From contig MU400555.1 in the NCBI GenBank assembly GCA_022578965.1, positions 124,001 through 188,000 on the forward strand: 64,000 bases of DNA, given 5' to 3'. Below, one piece after another: positions 37,393 to 49,900 of this stretch; positions within the stretch are counted from its first letter, which is position 1, and each line of letters starts with the position of its first letter. The notes beneath the pieces are model-generated. The model had not been told where the DNA came from. It did not search any database and saw only the letters and a list, made by a program, of their open reading frames with translations. This stretch comes from Xylaria sp. FL1777 (Eukaryota; Ascomycota; Sordariomycetes; Xylariales; Xylariaceae). A program made the translations under genes and the position numbers.

Positions 37393-40300
37393 GGGAGGAG
37401 TGAATGCATAACCCCCAGCGGACCTTAAACCCCCCTAAAAACCCCCCCTTCCAATCCCACTACTACTGGATGTTTCCCCAGGAGTCGGCGGACTAAAACG
37501 GAGAGCGAGAGCGAAAGTGCGAGCAAGGAACTTGAACACGAGGCGTCGGATTACTGATATATACACGTGATGAAGCTTCACAGCTTATCCCCTCAGGCAT
37601 ATTCCGCGAAATACCCCCATTCAGCATGGCCCGACGGGAGAAACGGACACAAAACTTGCATAAAATAACGACGAATGACGACCTTACGACTTTAAATCGA
37701 CGATTTTACGACTTTGCTTCCAGATGAAATTTCCCCAAAGAGAGCCTTATTTTTTTCGTGCTTTTTTTGCCCATGGCGGATCCTTTGGTCTCGACTTGCA
37801 TTTCTGCTTTTCTATTCTTCCCTGCTTTTGGCGGCAACGACGATAACCCGTGGAAGACCTAGAACCAGGCCGGTTCATAAGGATGGATTTTGTTTTTCCT
37901 CTTCTGTCTGGAAAGTGAAATTTAAAAGCCTAAAATGGTAGCCTCTCGGAGAAGCTCCTAGCTTCCTCCTTCTGTAATACAGCGGACTCCCCACTGCGGA
38001 TTTGATGGCCTCCCTCGTGCGCAACGCGCAACGCGTGCACACTTCCCCTGAGCTTTTTTCTTCATGGATAGATTTGGCCCGTTTTACCTGGAGAGAGGGA
38101 AGAAATGATGAAATTAGAACCAGTTCACACCTATCTACTCCTTATGTTATACTTCCGTCCATACCAAGTGCGGCATTACTCTCAGGCTTGCTGGCGGTTC
38201 CGTTTTTTTTTTTTTTTTTTTTTTTATATTTCCTTGAGGAGAATTAAGGGCTTAGGAGAGGAAGAGACCCTGTCTCGCAAGAATTTCAGTGCAGTCTCGA
38301 AGCTGCGAATAAGGAGCGAAGAGCGCTCGGCGGCGGGGATACTGATTTTATAAGGAAGACAGCCAGCTTACGGTATACCGAACAAGGCAACTATAGTAGG
38401 ATTATCGGACGTTCATGGCGAGGAAGCCAGTTCTCGTTTCCCTTTACTCTCTCTCTGTCCCTCTCTGGTCTCTTTTATAAAGACCTGCCCTCAAGGGTAG
38501 ATGACGACTACTATGTATGATGACGACCACGATGATGAAATTACGACTACGCAGCTTGCGAAGAGTTAAACTTATAGGGCAGTGATGCTGGAATAAGAAG
38601 TATACAGTTTTCTTAGTGCTCGAGTTCTTCGCCTCATGTGCCATTGTCCATCCACACACACGCATTGCGATATTGACCGTATACGACCTATACAGGCTAG
38701 ATCGTGACAGAACAAATGCTAGTTTTTGTTTCCCTTCCCTCTCCAAAACCCCCTCTCGTAGTGGAGAAGGAGAGTTTGACTTTATATAAGGGCCGTCAGG
38801 GACTAAGAGCTGGATTGGCCGTGATCCCATGTAGTGCAGTGTAGTGTCGGTACACTACGCACACTTGACGAGTTGGTGTGGGTGGTGCCATTCAGACGGG
38901 TTCTGTTGTGCCTGGTGCTGCGGGTGTGACAGACACGCATACCTGCATCCATCCATCCACCCGCCCACACCCGCATATATGTATGTGCATTATACTTCTA
39001 GTCCGTACATAAGTTCAACCCACCCATCCACACCAACAAACAAACAACACCACCACCACCGTCTCTACCACCACCATACCATCCCATACCATACAGTACC
39101 ACATGCTGTGGACTCGACAAGCGAATGCACGGCACCCCGTGCTAACGCAACGAGGCCACCATGCGAGAGAACGACGGTCTTGGGAGAATAAATACCGGTA
39201 GAGCTACCGTCGTCGACTTCTCTCAGGCTGCCTGCCCGCCCTCCGCATGCTTCCCCAGCTTTTTACCCCGGGCCCTCCTCACCTTCATCTCACCTTCACA
39301 TCCCCACCGACCCAGCATACACTACACCTACCTACATACTTACATACCTACCTACCTCTTACGAGATGAGACATACATTTCCACGCCCCATCTGACAACA
39401 ACGGGCGAAAACTTACTTGTGCTATACATAGTGCATAAACCCCGCTGCCGTGAACTGACATGTCACCCTCCCCATACATACATACATACATACATACATA
39501 CATACATACATACATACATACATACATACATACACATATACATGTACATAGGTATGAAAGGTAAATTGAGATGCGTGCATAGACCGTCTTTTCTAGACTA
39601 TCCGTAGGCGCCTACCGCAGGGTCCCGTGATCTGAGACACATCCTTCGCCTAGATCTTGACCCGTCGCACGACAGCGCCGGCTCGGTACGGTGCGGTACG
39701 GTAGTTAAGACGAGGGGAAGTTTAAAAAAGGAAAAAAAAACAAAAAGCAGAGTACAAGTGGAGTTTGCCCCTGAGATCGGGGGTTTTTTTTTAATTTTCC
39801 TGATCAATTGTGTTTGCTAGGCAAACTTTGTTCTATTTAAAGTGGTTGACCTGCGATACCTCTCTGTACGTAGATACCATACTGTCTACATGTAGTATAT
39901 GTCATGTCATGTCATGTCGGCTTACCTCTCAGGTTTGGCGAGAGCACCTGGGGATACACACGTCTGTGATCTTGCGGGAAGCACGCGGCTGGCTATACGG
40001 CTGGTTCTTTCTCTCTCTCTCTCTACCTGCTTTTCCATCCGGATTGTAGCTGCGCTCATCTTGATAGGTACTAGACAGACGCTCTCTCTCATGTGATGGA
40101 AACGCGGGATGTCGTCGTGGGGTGTGGGGAGAGGGGAGGTCTAGTACCGGTATGACTGAGCGCCAGCGTTGAATCTATACCTGTCCAGCGAGATGCTGAT
40201 AGGCCAATTCGCAAATATCAGGGGGGTGAGGGGGGTGGTGCGCGCAGTGGTGTGTTGTAGATATACTTGGGTAGGTTTACCACGTATAAAGTGAGTTGAC

Positions 40301-41866
40301 AGAGGTGGTTTATGCCATCAGCCAATGAATTCGTTAACAATTTCGATATCCAAGGTTTGAAGCGTCACGAGACGAAAAAAACATGGTGGCCGATCCCCGT
40401 ATTACGCGGACAGATGACTCTTTCGTCTCGTAATAAAAATCAGGATATACATTATATGCGTGGGAAGATGTGGCGGCACTGAGCGGGAAATGAATAGGTA
40501 CCCGGTATGTATGGCACACAATAAGGATGATCTGGCCAGTTAAGCAAATCAAGAGCTACAGGAAGGTTTTTAATTTGGTTTTTTAACTAATGAACTAAAG
40601 CTGATGATTACTGCATATTCCATGCGGCTGGTTTTTTTTGTTTTTGTTTTTTTCTTGATAGTTGGCCAAAAGCTTTTCCTGCACTTTAATTACCCTATCC
40701 TTGCAAAGTCGCAACTAACAGTGGTAACCCCCTTTTGGCCAGCTACGGGCAGTCGAATGCTCATCTTGGGTCGAGCCTCGTGTCGACTGTCCAGAACGAC
40801 ATTGGGTCTTTTCAGGATGCAGGAGGGGGGGGGAAGAGGAGGAGGCGACACCCAGCTTTTGTTGCAGAAAGAAATTTGATTGGTCGCATGACCATGCTCT
40901 ATTTCCTCTTTTGTCGATGTCTAGACTTATTGTGGCTAGAAGGCGCCGCCGGGACTCTGACCGGGTAGCGGACACTGCACCACTTTGGCCCTAGGAGATT
41001 TCAGGGGCGCAGCACAGCTAACGTAGGTACAAATGTACTGGGACAGAACTGGAGACGTGGCCAGCCGTCGGTGGCTTCCGTGCCTGCGACAGTGGGAGGT
41101 GGTGGGTAGGATCATGCTAATTTGCCAATGGGGACCATCTGATCTCGTGTCCGCCTGGTTACCAGCAGATCTACTGCGTACCTATACTACCTAGGTAGGT
41201 AGTGTAGCTAAGTACTCACATAGCAATCTTGAAAGGGGCAGTACACTATGTGCGCTACAGCCACAGCCTGCCCCCACACGACAACAGGTACTAAGCTACA
41301 CTACTACATTACATACAGTAGCTTTGTTCGTGTCTTGTCTCCTGATCTGTCCTTTCATATACATCTTACAACCTACAAACCACAGACCACAAACAAATAA
41401 GCATACTTCTTCAAAGAGAGCACGGTGTTCGCTTCGTTTCTGCAATCTATATACATCGTCGTTGGCGAACGAATAAGTAGTAACGGCTCCAACGACGACA
41501 ACAACGCGCTACCCAATTACCGTAATTAATTAGACCGCCATCCCAACTCGGCTGGCTGGTAACACTGCGGTTGCAGGAATAAACTTTTAATTATTATCTA
41601 TCCTTTTCACGCACCCCGGACCACCTCAAATTGCGCATTTGCAGTCCAAAGTATATTTCTTCCACTACTCCTGGGCCACACCGCCAACTCCTCTTTCTTC
41701 ATTTTCTCGCTCGCTTTCTTCGCCATCGTCGTCTATTCTGCTTCGACTACGTCCACCACCACCACAACCAATCCCCAGCGTCGCAGAAGTGTAGCAATTG
41801 TCTACACCGTGTCGAAGCCCTCCGCCATTCGTTTAGTCCCCTCATAAACCACCAACCCCCTTCAAC
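37393..41866. other. Gene-poor interval of 4.5 kb
   Basis: No domain-bearing frame. It contains a 23-T run (38203-38225), CCAC/CATC-rich DNA (38945-39100), a CATA tandem (39473-39534), an ATGTC tandem (39898-39917), a G8 run (about 40825), an ACCTAGGTAGGTAG motif (41188-41203) beside a TACTGCGTA nonamer (41172), and a CT/CA-rich leader to MPG1 (41.6-41.86 kb). The first few hundred bases may be the 3' UTR of the preceding gene. Confidence 0.5.
39473..39534. repeat. CATA tetranucleotide microsatellite
   Basis: About 15 uninterrupted CATA units, then a degenerate CATATACATG tail. Intergenic; likely length-polymorphic between strains. Confidence 0.95.
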
Positions 41867-43219
41867 ATGAAAGGTAAGTCAGCAGAAGCCCATCGCTCTA
41901 TTCTTTCCACAGCGTGGCCAATTCACTAACCATGTTTGCGCTGCACAGCTCTCATCCTCGTTGGTGGCTTTGGCACCCGCCTACGCCCCTTGGTAGGTCA
42001 ATCCATAGTCGCTCCCTCCCCCCTGAGCTCGAGCGCGACAACGGCACTGTTCTCCTCGGCTCGACAAATGCGACTAACGATTTCGTTTCTACTATAGACT
42101 CTTACGATGCCCAAGCCACTTGTCGAATTTGCCAACAAGCCCATGATTCTTCACCAGATCGAGGCCCTGGCAGCTGTTGGCGTGACTGATGTTGTTCTTG
42201 CTGTCAACTACCGACCCGAGATCATGGAACGTGTATTGAAGGAGGTCAGTATTGGAACCAGCCCCTATAAGAAGCCTGCATTTGCCTCTCGCCCAATCGC
42301 TAACTTGTTCTATGCATAGTACGAGGATCAACTCGGCCTTAAAATCCATTTCTCCCTCGAGCCCGAACCCCTTGGTACTGCTGGCCCTTTGAAGCTTGCG
42401 GAAGAGATTCTTGCTAAGGACAACTCGCCGTTCTTTGTTCTTAACTCCGATGTTACCTGCGAATTCCCCTTCAAGCAGTTAGTCGAGTTTCATAAGGCGC
42501 ACGGAGATGAGGGTACTATTGTTGTAACTAAGGTCGAGGAGCCCTCCAAGTATGGTGTAGTTGTTCACAAGCCGAATCACCCTTCACGGATCGATCGTTT
42601 TGTCGAGAAGCCCGTCGAGTTCGTCGGTAACCGTATCAACGCTGGTCTATACATCCTCAATCCTTCTGTTCTCAATCGTATTGAGAAGAACCGTCCCACA
42701 TCCATCGAGCAGGAGACCTTCCCTGCTGTAGTGCGCGATGGTAAGCTGCACTCATTTGATCTAGAAGGCTTCTGGATGGATGTCGGGCAGCCTAAGGACT
42801 TCTTAACTGGCACTTGCCTTTACCTATCATCACTAGCCAAGAAGAACCCCAAGCTTCTCGTCTCGCCATCCGAGAGCTACGTCCATGGCGGTAATGTCAT
42901 GGTTGACGAGACTGCCAGAATTGGCAAGAATTGCCGTATCGGACCTAATGTGGTTATTGGCAAGAATTGCGTAATCGGTGATGGTGTTCGTCTCCAGCGT
43001 TGCACGCTTTTACCGGGCTCCAAGGTCAAGGATCATGCGTGGATCAAGAGCACCATCGTCGGCTGGAACAGCTCCGTCGGCAAGTGGGCGCGTCTAGAAA
43101 ACGTCACTGTGCTAGGTGACGACGTAACCATTGGCGACGAGATATACGTCAATGGCGGAAGCATCCTTCCCCATAAGAGCATCAAGGCCAATGTTGATAT
43201 CCCTGCCATCATTATGTAA
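41867..43219 (+). CDS. MPG1: Mannose-1-phosphate guanylyltransferase (GDP-mannose pyrophosphorylase)
   Basis: Makes GDP-mannose from mannose-1-phosphate and GTP in the cytosol, the donor for N- and O-mannosylation, GPI anchors and cell-wall mannan (yeast PSA1/VIG9). Four exons (41867-41873, 41949-41992, 42098-42244, 42320-43219) join in frame to 365 residues, the usual length. Exon 1 encodes only MK plus one base. The nucleotidyltransferase signature [20 protein letters not shown] is rebuilt across two introns. [10 protein letters not shown] is the metal-binding region, [10 protein letters not shown] and [11 protein letters not shown] are further active-site blocks, and the C-terminal third is a left-handed beta-helix with hexapeptides ([20 protein letters not shown]). 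Ends in IIM. The CT-rich leader fits strong constitutive expression. Confidence 0.97.
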
Positions 43220-45269
43220 TCGACTTATCCTAGTCGATTCATTGGTTCCGCCGTACAGCTGTTCGTTATCTTCGCCATTTTTATCTGTATATTTGACACA
43301 CAGATTTTCATTTCTCCGTACGACTTGATAATATCTCGATGATTTCGACTTTGGTCTTGGCAGCAAATCCCACCTCAATTTCTGTTCTACTCGTTGTTTC
43401 AAATAGGCGGGCGTTCTAATAGGCTAGGGATAAGGGAAACGTCGGTTCGAAAGTATCCGGCATGGCATGAGTTGAAGAAGCATCGATAGGAGCAAAAAAG
43501 GATGGTCATGTTTTCTACAATAATATTGAAAAACATGAGAAGGTGTATTGTGGTTGAGAGAATGTTTTTTTCATACTCAAGATCGCAAAGCTTGCTGGCC
43601 GACCATCGCGACAGATGCGTTGTTTGGTCCTTATCCCTGTCTACAATCCTACGAGGTCGAAGATTTCATTGTGGAATGATATACGAGGCTACTAGAGATA
43701 GAGGCAGATACCCCCAACGGTTCGGGGTATGGCATAACCTATAAGCATGGCGCATGATAGAGGCGCGTAAGAGGATTACTATATCAACTGTTGGCATTGC
43801 TTTGGCCGGGCCTCATGTAATGTCTTTCAGCCCTTGAAAGTGGCATAATACATCGAAATTGAAAAAAAGTAATTATGGAACAACACTCGTAAATACTATT
43901 GGTGTTCGTATCAAGAATTTCTATGCCTAAGACTACCTCTGTTGCACGTATAATAAGTGCGTGTAGTAATAGCCTATTGGCAGGATGCATGTAACGTTGG
44001 ACCCTCCAAGTCAGCGGCGAAAGGTGACGGTATGAGTCATGCCGTGTATGCTCTCAACTTCATAATTATATATCATAGCGATGTCTTTGTATTATCCTGA
44101 CCACGATCATTACTATTTTCTTCTTCTCCGTGTCTGTTAGCCTTTCAAAGGTTTATTTGTTGTACGTTTAAAAGCTTACATCGCTTATCGCGATACAGCT
44201 TTTAAGAGGTAAAAAGGGGGAAAGGGGAAACGCTTCCTGCTCGATGTTTGTCAAGTATTGGTGATAATAGCTTGATCTATGTCCCCAAGTAAACCAGTAG
44301 GCCTTGTAACATCATACCTAGCAAGGCGAGAAAGAATATATTGCTAGGTTTTAGATTTCGTGACTAGTTTCGCCACTCGAGGGCTCGACATAAGCTTCTC
44401 ATGACAACTCAATTTATGAATCTTATGGAACTTGGTCGGTCGCCTAAACCTTGTGTTTTTTAACGTACGTGTGTTATATGGCTAAAATGCTCTTTAAATG
44501 TTAATAGGAATTTTATGCGAGATTCTTAAGGTTCTGGAGTAAAGGACTAACACCCTCAATCATAGCAGAAAATTTAATATCTGGGCGCCGCTATTATAGT
44601 AGTGCTCAACCCATCAAAACAAAGATCATGTATTTGGATGCCTAGTAGCTAACACTTTTTAAATTCAGAGCCTTTTTGAGTTGTCTTGGGAACGGTAATT
44701 GTCCTGATGTTTCTCTCGCTGTATCCTTCCCTCCTTTCCCCAAGTTTCAATCCAGTCGCTAGGCATATTAATAGTCATTACAATAGTTCATCCTAGCACT
44801 TCTATGATTCTGAAGTAATACTACTAGAAGAGGGATCCGGGAATTGTCTCGAAGCCTACCGAGGTAATTAACTCAGAGGCAACTACCAATCATGAACAGT
44901 TAACCCTATCAACCAATAAGATTTAAGATAGAATGCAAAGCAAGGTCCAATCATCTAAGAGTATATGATCATCACAACAACCTGTTAGAACGAGAAACTG
45001 AACTATTATACGGCAGGAACATTGATTCATGTACTCTAGGCTTCCTGCTGCGCAAATGATCATCGCCAATTAGACTACCCAGTAACGACCGTAGAACCAC
45101 CACATTTATTCCCTTGTCAAGCAGCCCTCCCCGGTCTACCAGCTTCACATATAACCACCAGTGAGAAAATAAGTACGGAGAATTGAAAAGACATCTTCCT
45201 TCAGATCTCACAACTCAACAACACCCATTGGTCTTCACGTTAGAAGTGTAATGAGCCGTATGTCAAGGC
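43220..45269. other. Intergenic, AT-rich
   Basis: Between MPG1 and the 3' end of the HsbA gene (tail to tail). It contains a short hairpin, TAAAAGCT to AGCTTTTA, near 44169-44205. No gene seen on either strand. Confidence 0.5.
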
Positions 45270-46139
45270 TTAGATATCAATGGAGTTGTAAAGGCTTATG
45301 GTAGTCGAAAGGGTGCTGTCGAGAGAGTTAGCGTCAGCAGTGACGTCGGGCGCGTGGGATTGGAGAAGGCCGATGAGGTCGATGGCAAGGGTCTGGAGTG
45401 TGCGTCAGTATACCTGCTTCCAGGCTCGAACCCCAAGGACTGCTGCTCACATCAACGACGCTCTCAACCCCGCGGAGCGCGGTGGCAACGGGCTGTCCGA
45501 CCACGGGGATCTTCTCGAGAATACCAGCCTTGCCGATGAGGATGTTCAACAGGGCCTGGTGGATGGCGACGAACTAGGAATCCTGTCAGTAGTGTAGTGC
45601 TAGATTATATAGAGAAGGAAAGATAGATGGCGCGATGGGTAGAGATTATTAGAGGCCTTACTTCACGGAAAGCACCGAAAACCAGATCGGCATCCGGGCC
45701 GCGGGCGATGACTATACTCGCTGGAGTCAGTAATTACTCATGTGGGTGAATATCATGCCCCTGATGCATGCTCCCGGTATGTGTTGGGAGTCCTTAAGTT
45801 ACTAAAAAGGGAAGAAAATGACTCCAGCGTGCACATACGATCCCGGGGGTGCTCTCGCTCATCCCTCTTTTGGATTGGAGCGCTTCCGGCCAGCTGGGCA
45901 ATGAGCGTGTTTGCAGTGCTCACGATGTCAGTGAACCCAGCGATGATCGTAGGGAACGGGCCTCCGCCGATGACAATTAGAGGGGCATTGAGAATGGTAA
46001 TGCTCTGGGCGGGAGCCTGAAGTGCTTGGGACTTCTGGGTGATGAGGTTGATACCGTCGGCGATCTGCTGAGCGTTGAGGGCGCCCATGGCCGTGGAAGC
46101 CATCATGGCAACTCCGGCGAAGATCTTGGAGAAATGCAT
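45270..46139 (-). CDS. HsbA-domain secreted protein (hydrophobic surface binding protein A family)
   Basis: Secreted cell-wall or surface-associated protein. Aspergillus HsbA adsorbs to hydrophobic surfaces and recruits cutinase; that role here is by homology only. Four exons (45839-46139, 45662-45711, 45451-45573, 45270-45392) join in frame to 198 residues. The signal peptide is clear: MHFSKIFAGVAMMASTAMG, cleaved before ALNAQQ. The helical HsbA domain follows (ALNAQQIADGINLITQKSQ, FVAIHQALLNILIGKAGIL, VATALRGVESVVD, LAIDLIGLLQSHAPDV). The second exon's acceptor could be the TATAG at 45712-45716 or a CCAG ten bases earlier on the gene strand; both keep frame. Donors are GTATGT, GTAAGG and GTGAGC. 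Its leader from 46140 is normal length; neighbours are not related. Confidence 0.88.
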
Positions 46140-46706
46140 TTTGGCGGTGGTGATTGTGTGACTGGGCTGTCAAGAATGAGTGAAGATGTTGTTGAAGATG
46201 CTGGATAGGCTTGGAAGCTGTGGATGATGGTGAGGACGAACTGTAGCATCTTCTTGGGCGACTTTCCGAGGTTTATATATTCGTTTTCGTCTCATATAAC
46301 ACCACGTCGCGTAGGCAACTGAGTAGACGATAATACCATATGTTGGCGATCAGTGTGAAGTCGCTATGCCTTGTTGAAGCCATACCGACAACCACGGAGT
46401 ACTGTTCAGCTTGTACGTTGCAACTTCATCTCCTGGCTAGACCAATTCGATATAATAGGAAGATCAATATTAGTCGAGTCTTCGTTGCATGTTGTCATGC
46501 CCCCACGGATCCGTATTGAGACCATTGACAAGGGTATAGGCATAATATGAGTAATAAACATGTTAGTATATACCCTTCAGAGAGCCGATCCTTCTCTAAA
46601 TTGGAATATCGTATGCTGTGCTGATCGTCTTCCCATGCTGTACCATGGATCAGTCTAGATCGAGATTCTCACTCGGGCAATTAACCTCGACTAGCTTGGT
46701 TGCCCA

Positions 46707-46965
46707 AAGAGAGCTTCGCCTTTGCAGGCACATAAGGTATTGAGAATCAAGTATCTCACTACCGCCGGCATAGATGTATAGGAAACACTCCAGTAACGGA
46801 TGCTCATCCCAAAATGCCCCCTGAATGGGATCAAAAAAGAGTTGCTCATTTGCAGGCGCATTACGTACAAAGATTGAACGTCTTGCGTCTGATGGCCTAG
46901 ATGTATGGCAAACACCCTATAATAAAACCCTTAAAGAACAATTATTTGAAATGCTGTCTGTCGAA
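46707..46965. repeat. Diverged tandem duplication, about 130-bp unit
   Basis: Two units begin AAAGAGAGCTTCGCCTTTGC (46707) and AAAGAGTTGCTCATTTGCAG (about 46838). Both continue through TTTGCAGGCxCAT and GGCxTAGATGTATxGxAAACAC. Identity is partial, so the duplication is old. Confidence 0.6.
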
Positions 46966-49900
46966 TGGCATCAAGAGAGTGTGGCGAAATAGGTAACGAA
47001 TTTCAATATCCCTGGTTGACACAAGTTTGCAGATATTGTGTCAACGAATAAGCTTTTCGCTAAACCATGGCGTAGTATCACTTCCAATATCGCCTAGGAT
47101 GGCAGCGTGGCGTCTTTTCTGCAGGACAGGGAGGGATAAGGCGTCGTTGATGCAAGAGAGTCTGGCTCAAAGCTCGTCCTACCGAAGCTGGAACAGGTAC
47201 GGTGTGGGGTTTGACCAGATAGGAGCGTGAAGTTCCTGCAGTATTTCAGCCCAACGGTCACCCCGGACCATCTTTTCCCAATACAACTACGTCTTCTCTT
47301 TCCCTCCAATCCTTACTGGTCGTGTTGAGCTCTTCCCTGGCGGCCCGCTCCGGCACGTCCCGTACCCTGGGAACTCAATCCGAGGACCCCTGTGCAGTTA
47401 CATTTTCTGACTACATACTTTTGGTACCTACTGTTAGCTAGATTAGTAAATATATTTCTCTTATCTTGTAACTTCAAAGCTGAAGAGGCTGATAGACTAA
47501 CAGTCCTGACTAAGGCGAGTACTAGGACTACGAATAGACGCCAATATTCTACGGAGTTTAGCTGTTTTCTAATACAAATAATAATGGACGGCGGCAAATG
47601 CTTGAGAGCGACAGTGGCTGGGCTTGAAGGTTGTGTGTAGCGTTCAGATAGCTTGGTTCACCTTGTAATCACTGCAGGTACCGGTAGGCAATTGTCGATA
47701 TTTGGTTTGCTCGTTCTTAACAGTGATTCGGCTAGATGCTCAGGTGCAGCTCCATGTGTGTTGATAGTAGAGATGATAGGATGAACGAGTTGTATTGCAT
47801 TTTGTACAGTTGGATTGCCGATGCTTTTTACGCAATTGCTTCATCCAACAGTGGTAGTATACAGCGCAGTAAACTCTAGGTAGGGGTGAAGTATGCAGTA
47901 TGCAAAAGTCAGCACTGCATGAAGAATTGCCGTACTGCTGGGCAACTAGGACATGAGATTTATTATCTCGTAATACTGCAATAGTAGTAGACGTCTACTC
48001 CTATAACAAGATCTTGTCGTTTTCTCCACCCCTAACACCTGCAGAGATGATCCCCCGCTAAATTCGGCACAATACATACGATGACACTCTCTACCAGCAT
48101 TCGCATGAACCACTACGGCAATGTAGAAATCGGTAAAAACAAGTCTGGCCAATCGAGGGGAGAAGAAGGGTATGCATGTCTGCGCTTGCTATAATACTCT
48201 ATATAATGGGACCGACATTACAATGCAAAGCGATCACTAGGGAAATTGTTTGTTGCACAACATACATAGATCAGTCCCATGGAGCGTCGTTTCTTTATCT
48301 TATCTATTTAGTTACTTTATTTCTCATTTAATAATGAACATCTTCATAGGTTTATGTCAGAAGTTGCCACTGCTAATAGTAAACCATTAGATAAGCGGAG
48401 AAGGTCCATGATCGAAACTCAACGAAACTCAACGAAGCTGAACATCCAGTCCTAGGCTTTCACGGTGAATGAAGTGGGGTTTATTATGACACGTCGAGCC
48501 AGTAATAAACAGTGTGGTGGTGAGATGGGATCGGTACCGAGCTGACACCACTCCGCATCTTGCTGTACGTGTAGTGTGGCATCACGACAGCGCGTGAGAG
48601 ACGAGGCAAAAGCTTGAATGCGCCCAAATAGTCAGTCTGCAGATCCAAAAGGGGATTACCAACGTCCATTTACAGCTCACTCGCCCATTCATGCATGGCG
48701 TGGGGTCCAGTTGTCCCTAGCTAGCTACATAATAGGTACGCCTATTACTCTCTCGGCGTATTACGTATTACGCTATCACAGCGTCGATATTATGGCATCG
48801 TGCTGCATTACTGTGGCACATCACTCTCCCTGAAACTGCCGTGAATTCGATGGCGGTAAGGCTTGGCACCGTTCGTGCATTTGTGATATTAGACGACCCT
48901 GAAACTGCCTGCTGCTAGGAAAAGGTGGCGTTCGTCTCAACGAATAAATGGGATGATTTGATTTGAGTTTATCGTTGCGATTGTCCCTCACAAACGCAAA
49001 CTACGGCTCTGACAGCGGATTAATTCCGTACTCAGTACGCGCCTGTCCTATCATGATAGCGTCAATTGGGGCCCTCAAACATATTAGTCAGTATTTGACT
49101 ACAGTACAACTAGAAAATATATTGACAACCGGTAGATCTCGCGATATCGAGTAGCCAGCACAGAGGGGTCCGTCAATTCGATATTGCGGTACGGCCGTCA
49201 CACCAACTCTGCCTTCTGCGGTCACCATGTCGTTGTAGCTGTTGGCGCTTCGCATTGACATTAGCATCTGGACTCTGTTGGAGCACCATCCTGATGTCTA
49301 CCGTCGCTTTCTAGTTGCGCTAGCTTTAAGGAGATTGCCTCACGCACCCGCTACTACACTTGACCGGAGATGCTCATAGTTGGAGCATTATGTATCCTAT
49401 CGTTGCCTTACTTGAGAAATGAAGTTCCATTGATAGCTACCGATGTGTGACAAATCATACTGTTTGTAAAAGACTTACACCGAAAAGGTCATCTAATGGC
49501 ACACCTTTTCAAAAGTGTCATCTCACAGGTTAGCTCCCATCTAACTAACTATGTAGTTGAACACAAGACCATCCCTTCCTTAATGGAGTCTGGTATCAGT
49601 TGGGCCAGACTCTCAAATGACTTACTCACATATTCGTCACGGGTTATCGGCATAGAAGTCATTTCCCTGTCCCTTTACATGGCGGTATTAGTAGAATCGC
49701 CGTTCTCTCAGTCTAGGCCGTATTCACGTACGGCGACACCGCATCGGCCCTTTCCCCCCCTTTTCTTTCTCACATCTCAACAGTTTAGCCGTACTAAATC
49801 TCCATGGAGAAATTGACCAGCTGACCTCCCAGTGCCTCCTATCACGAATCCTATCCTGATTCCTAGAATAAGTAGGTCCGACTTTAGTGCCGCCATTGTA

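Noticed and set aside
39473..39534. CRISPR-like or telomeric repeat
   Set aside because: It is a simple CATA microsatellite. There are no spacers, and no TTAGGG array occurs anywhere in the window.
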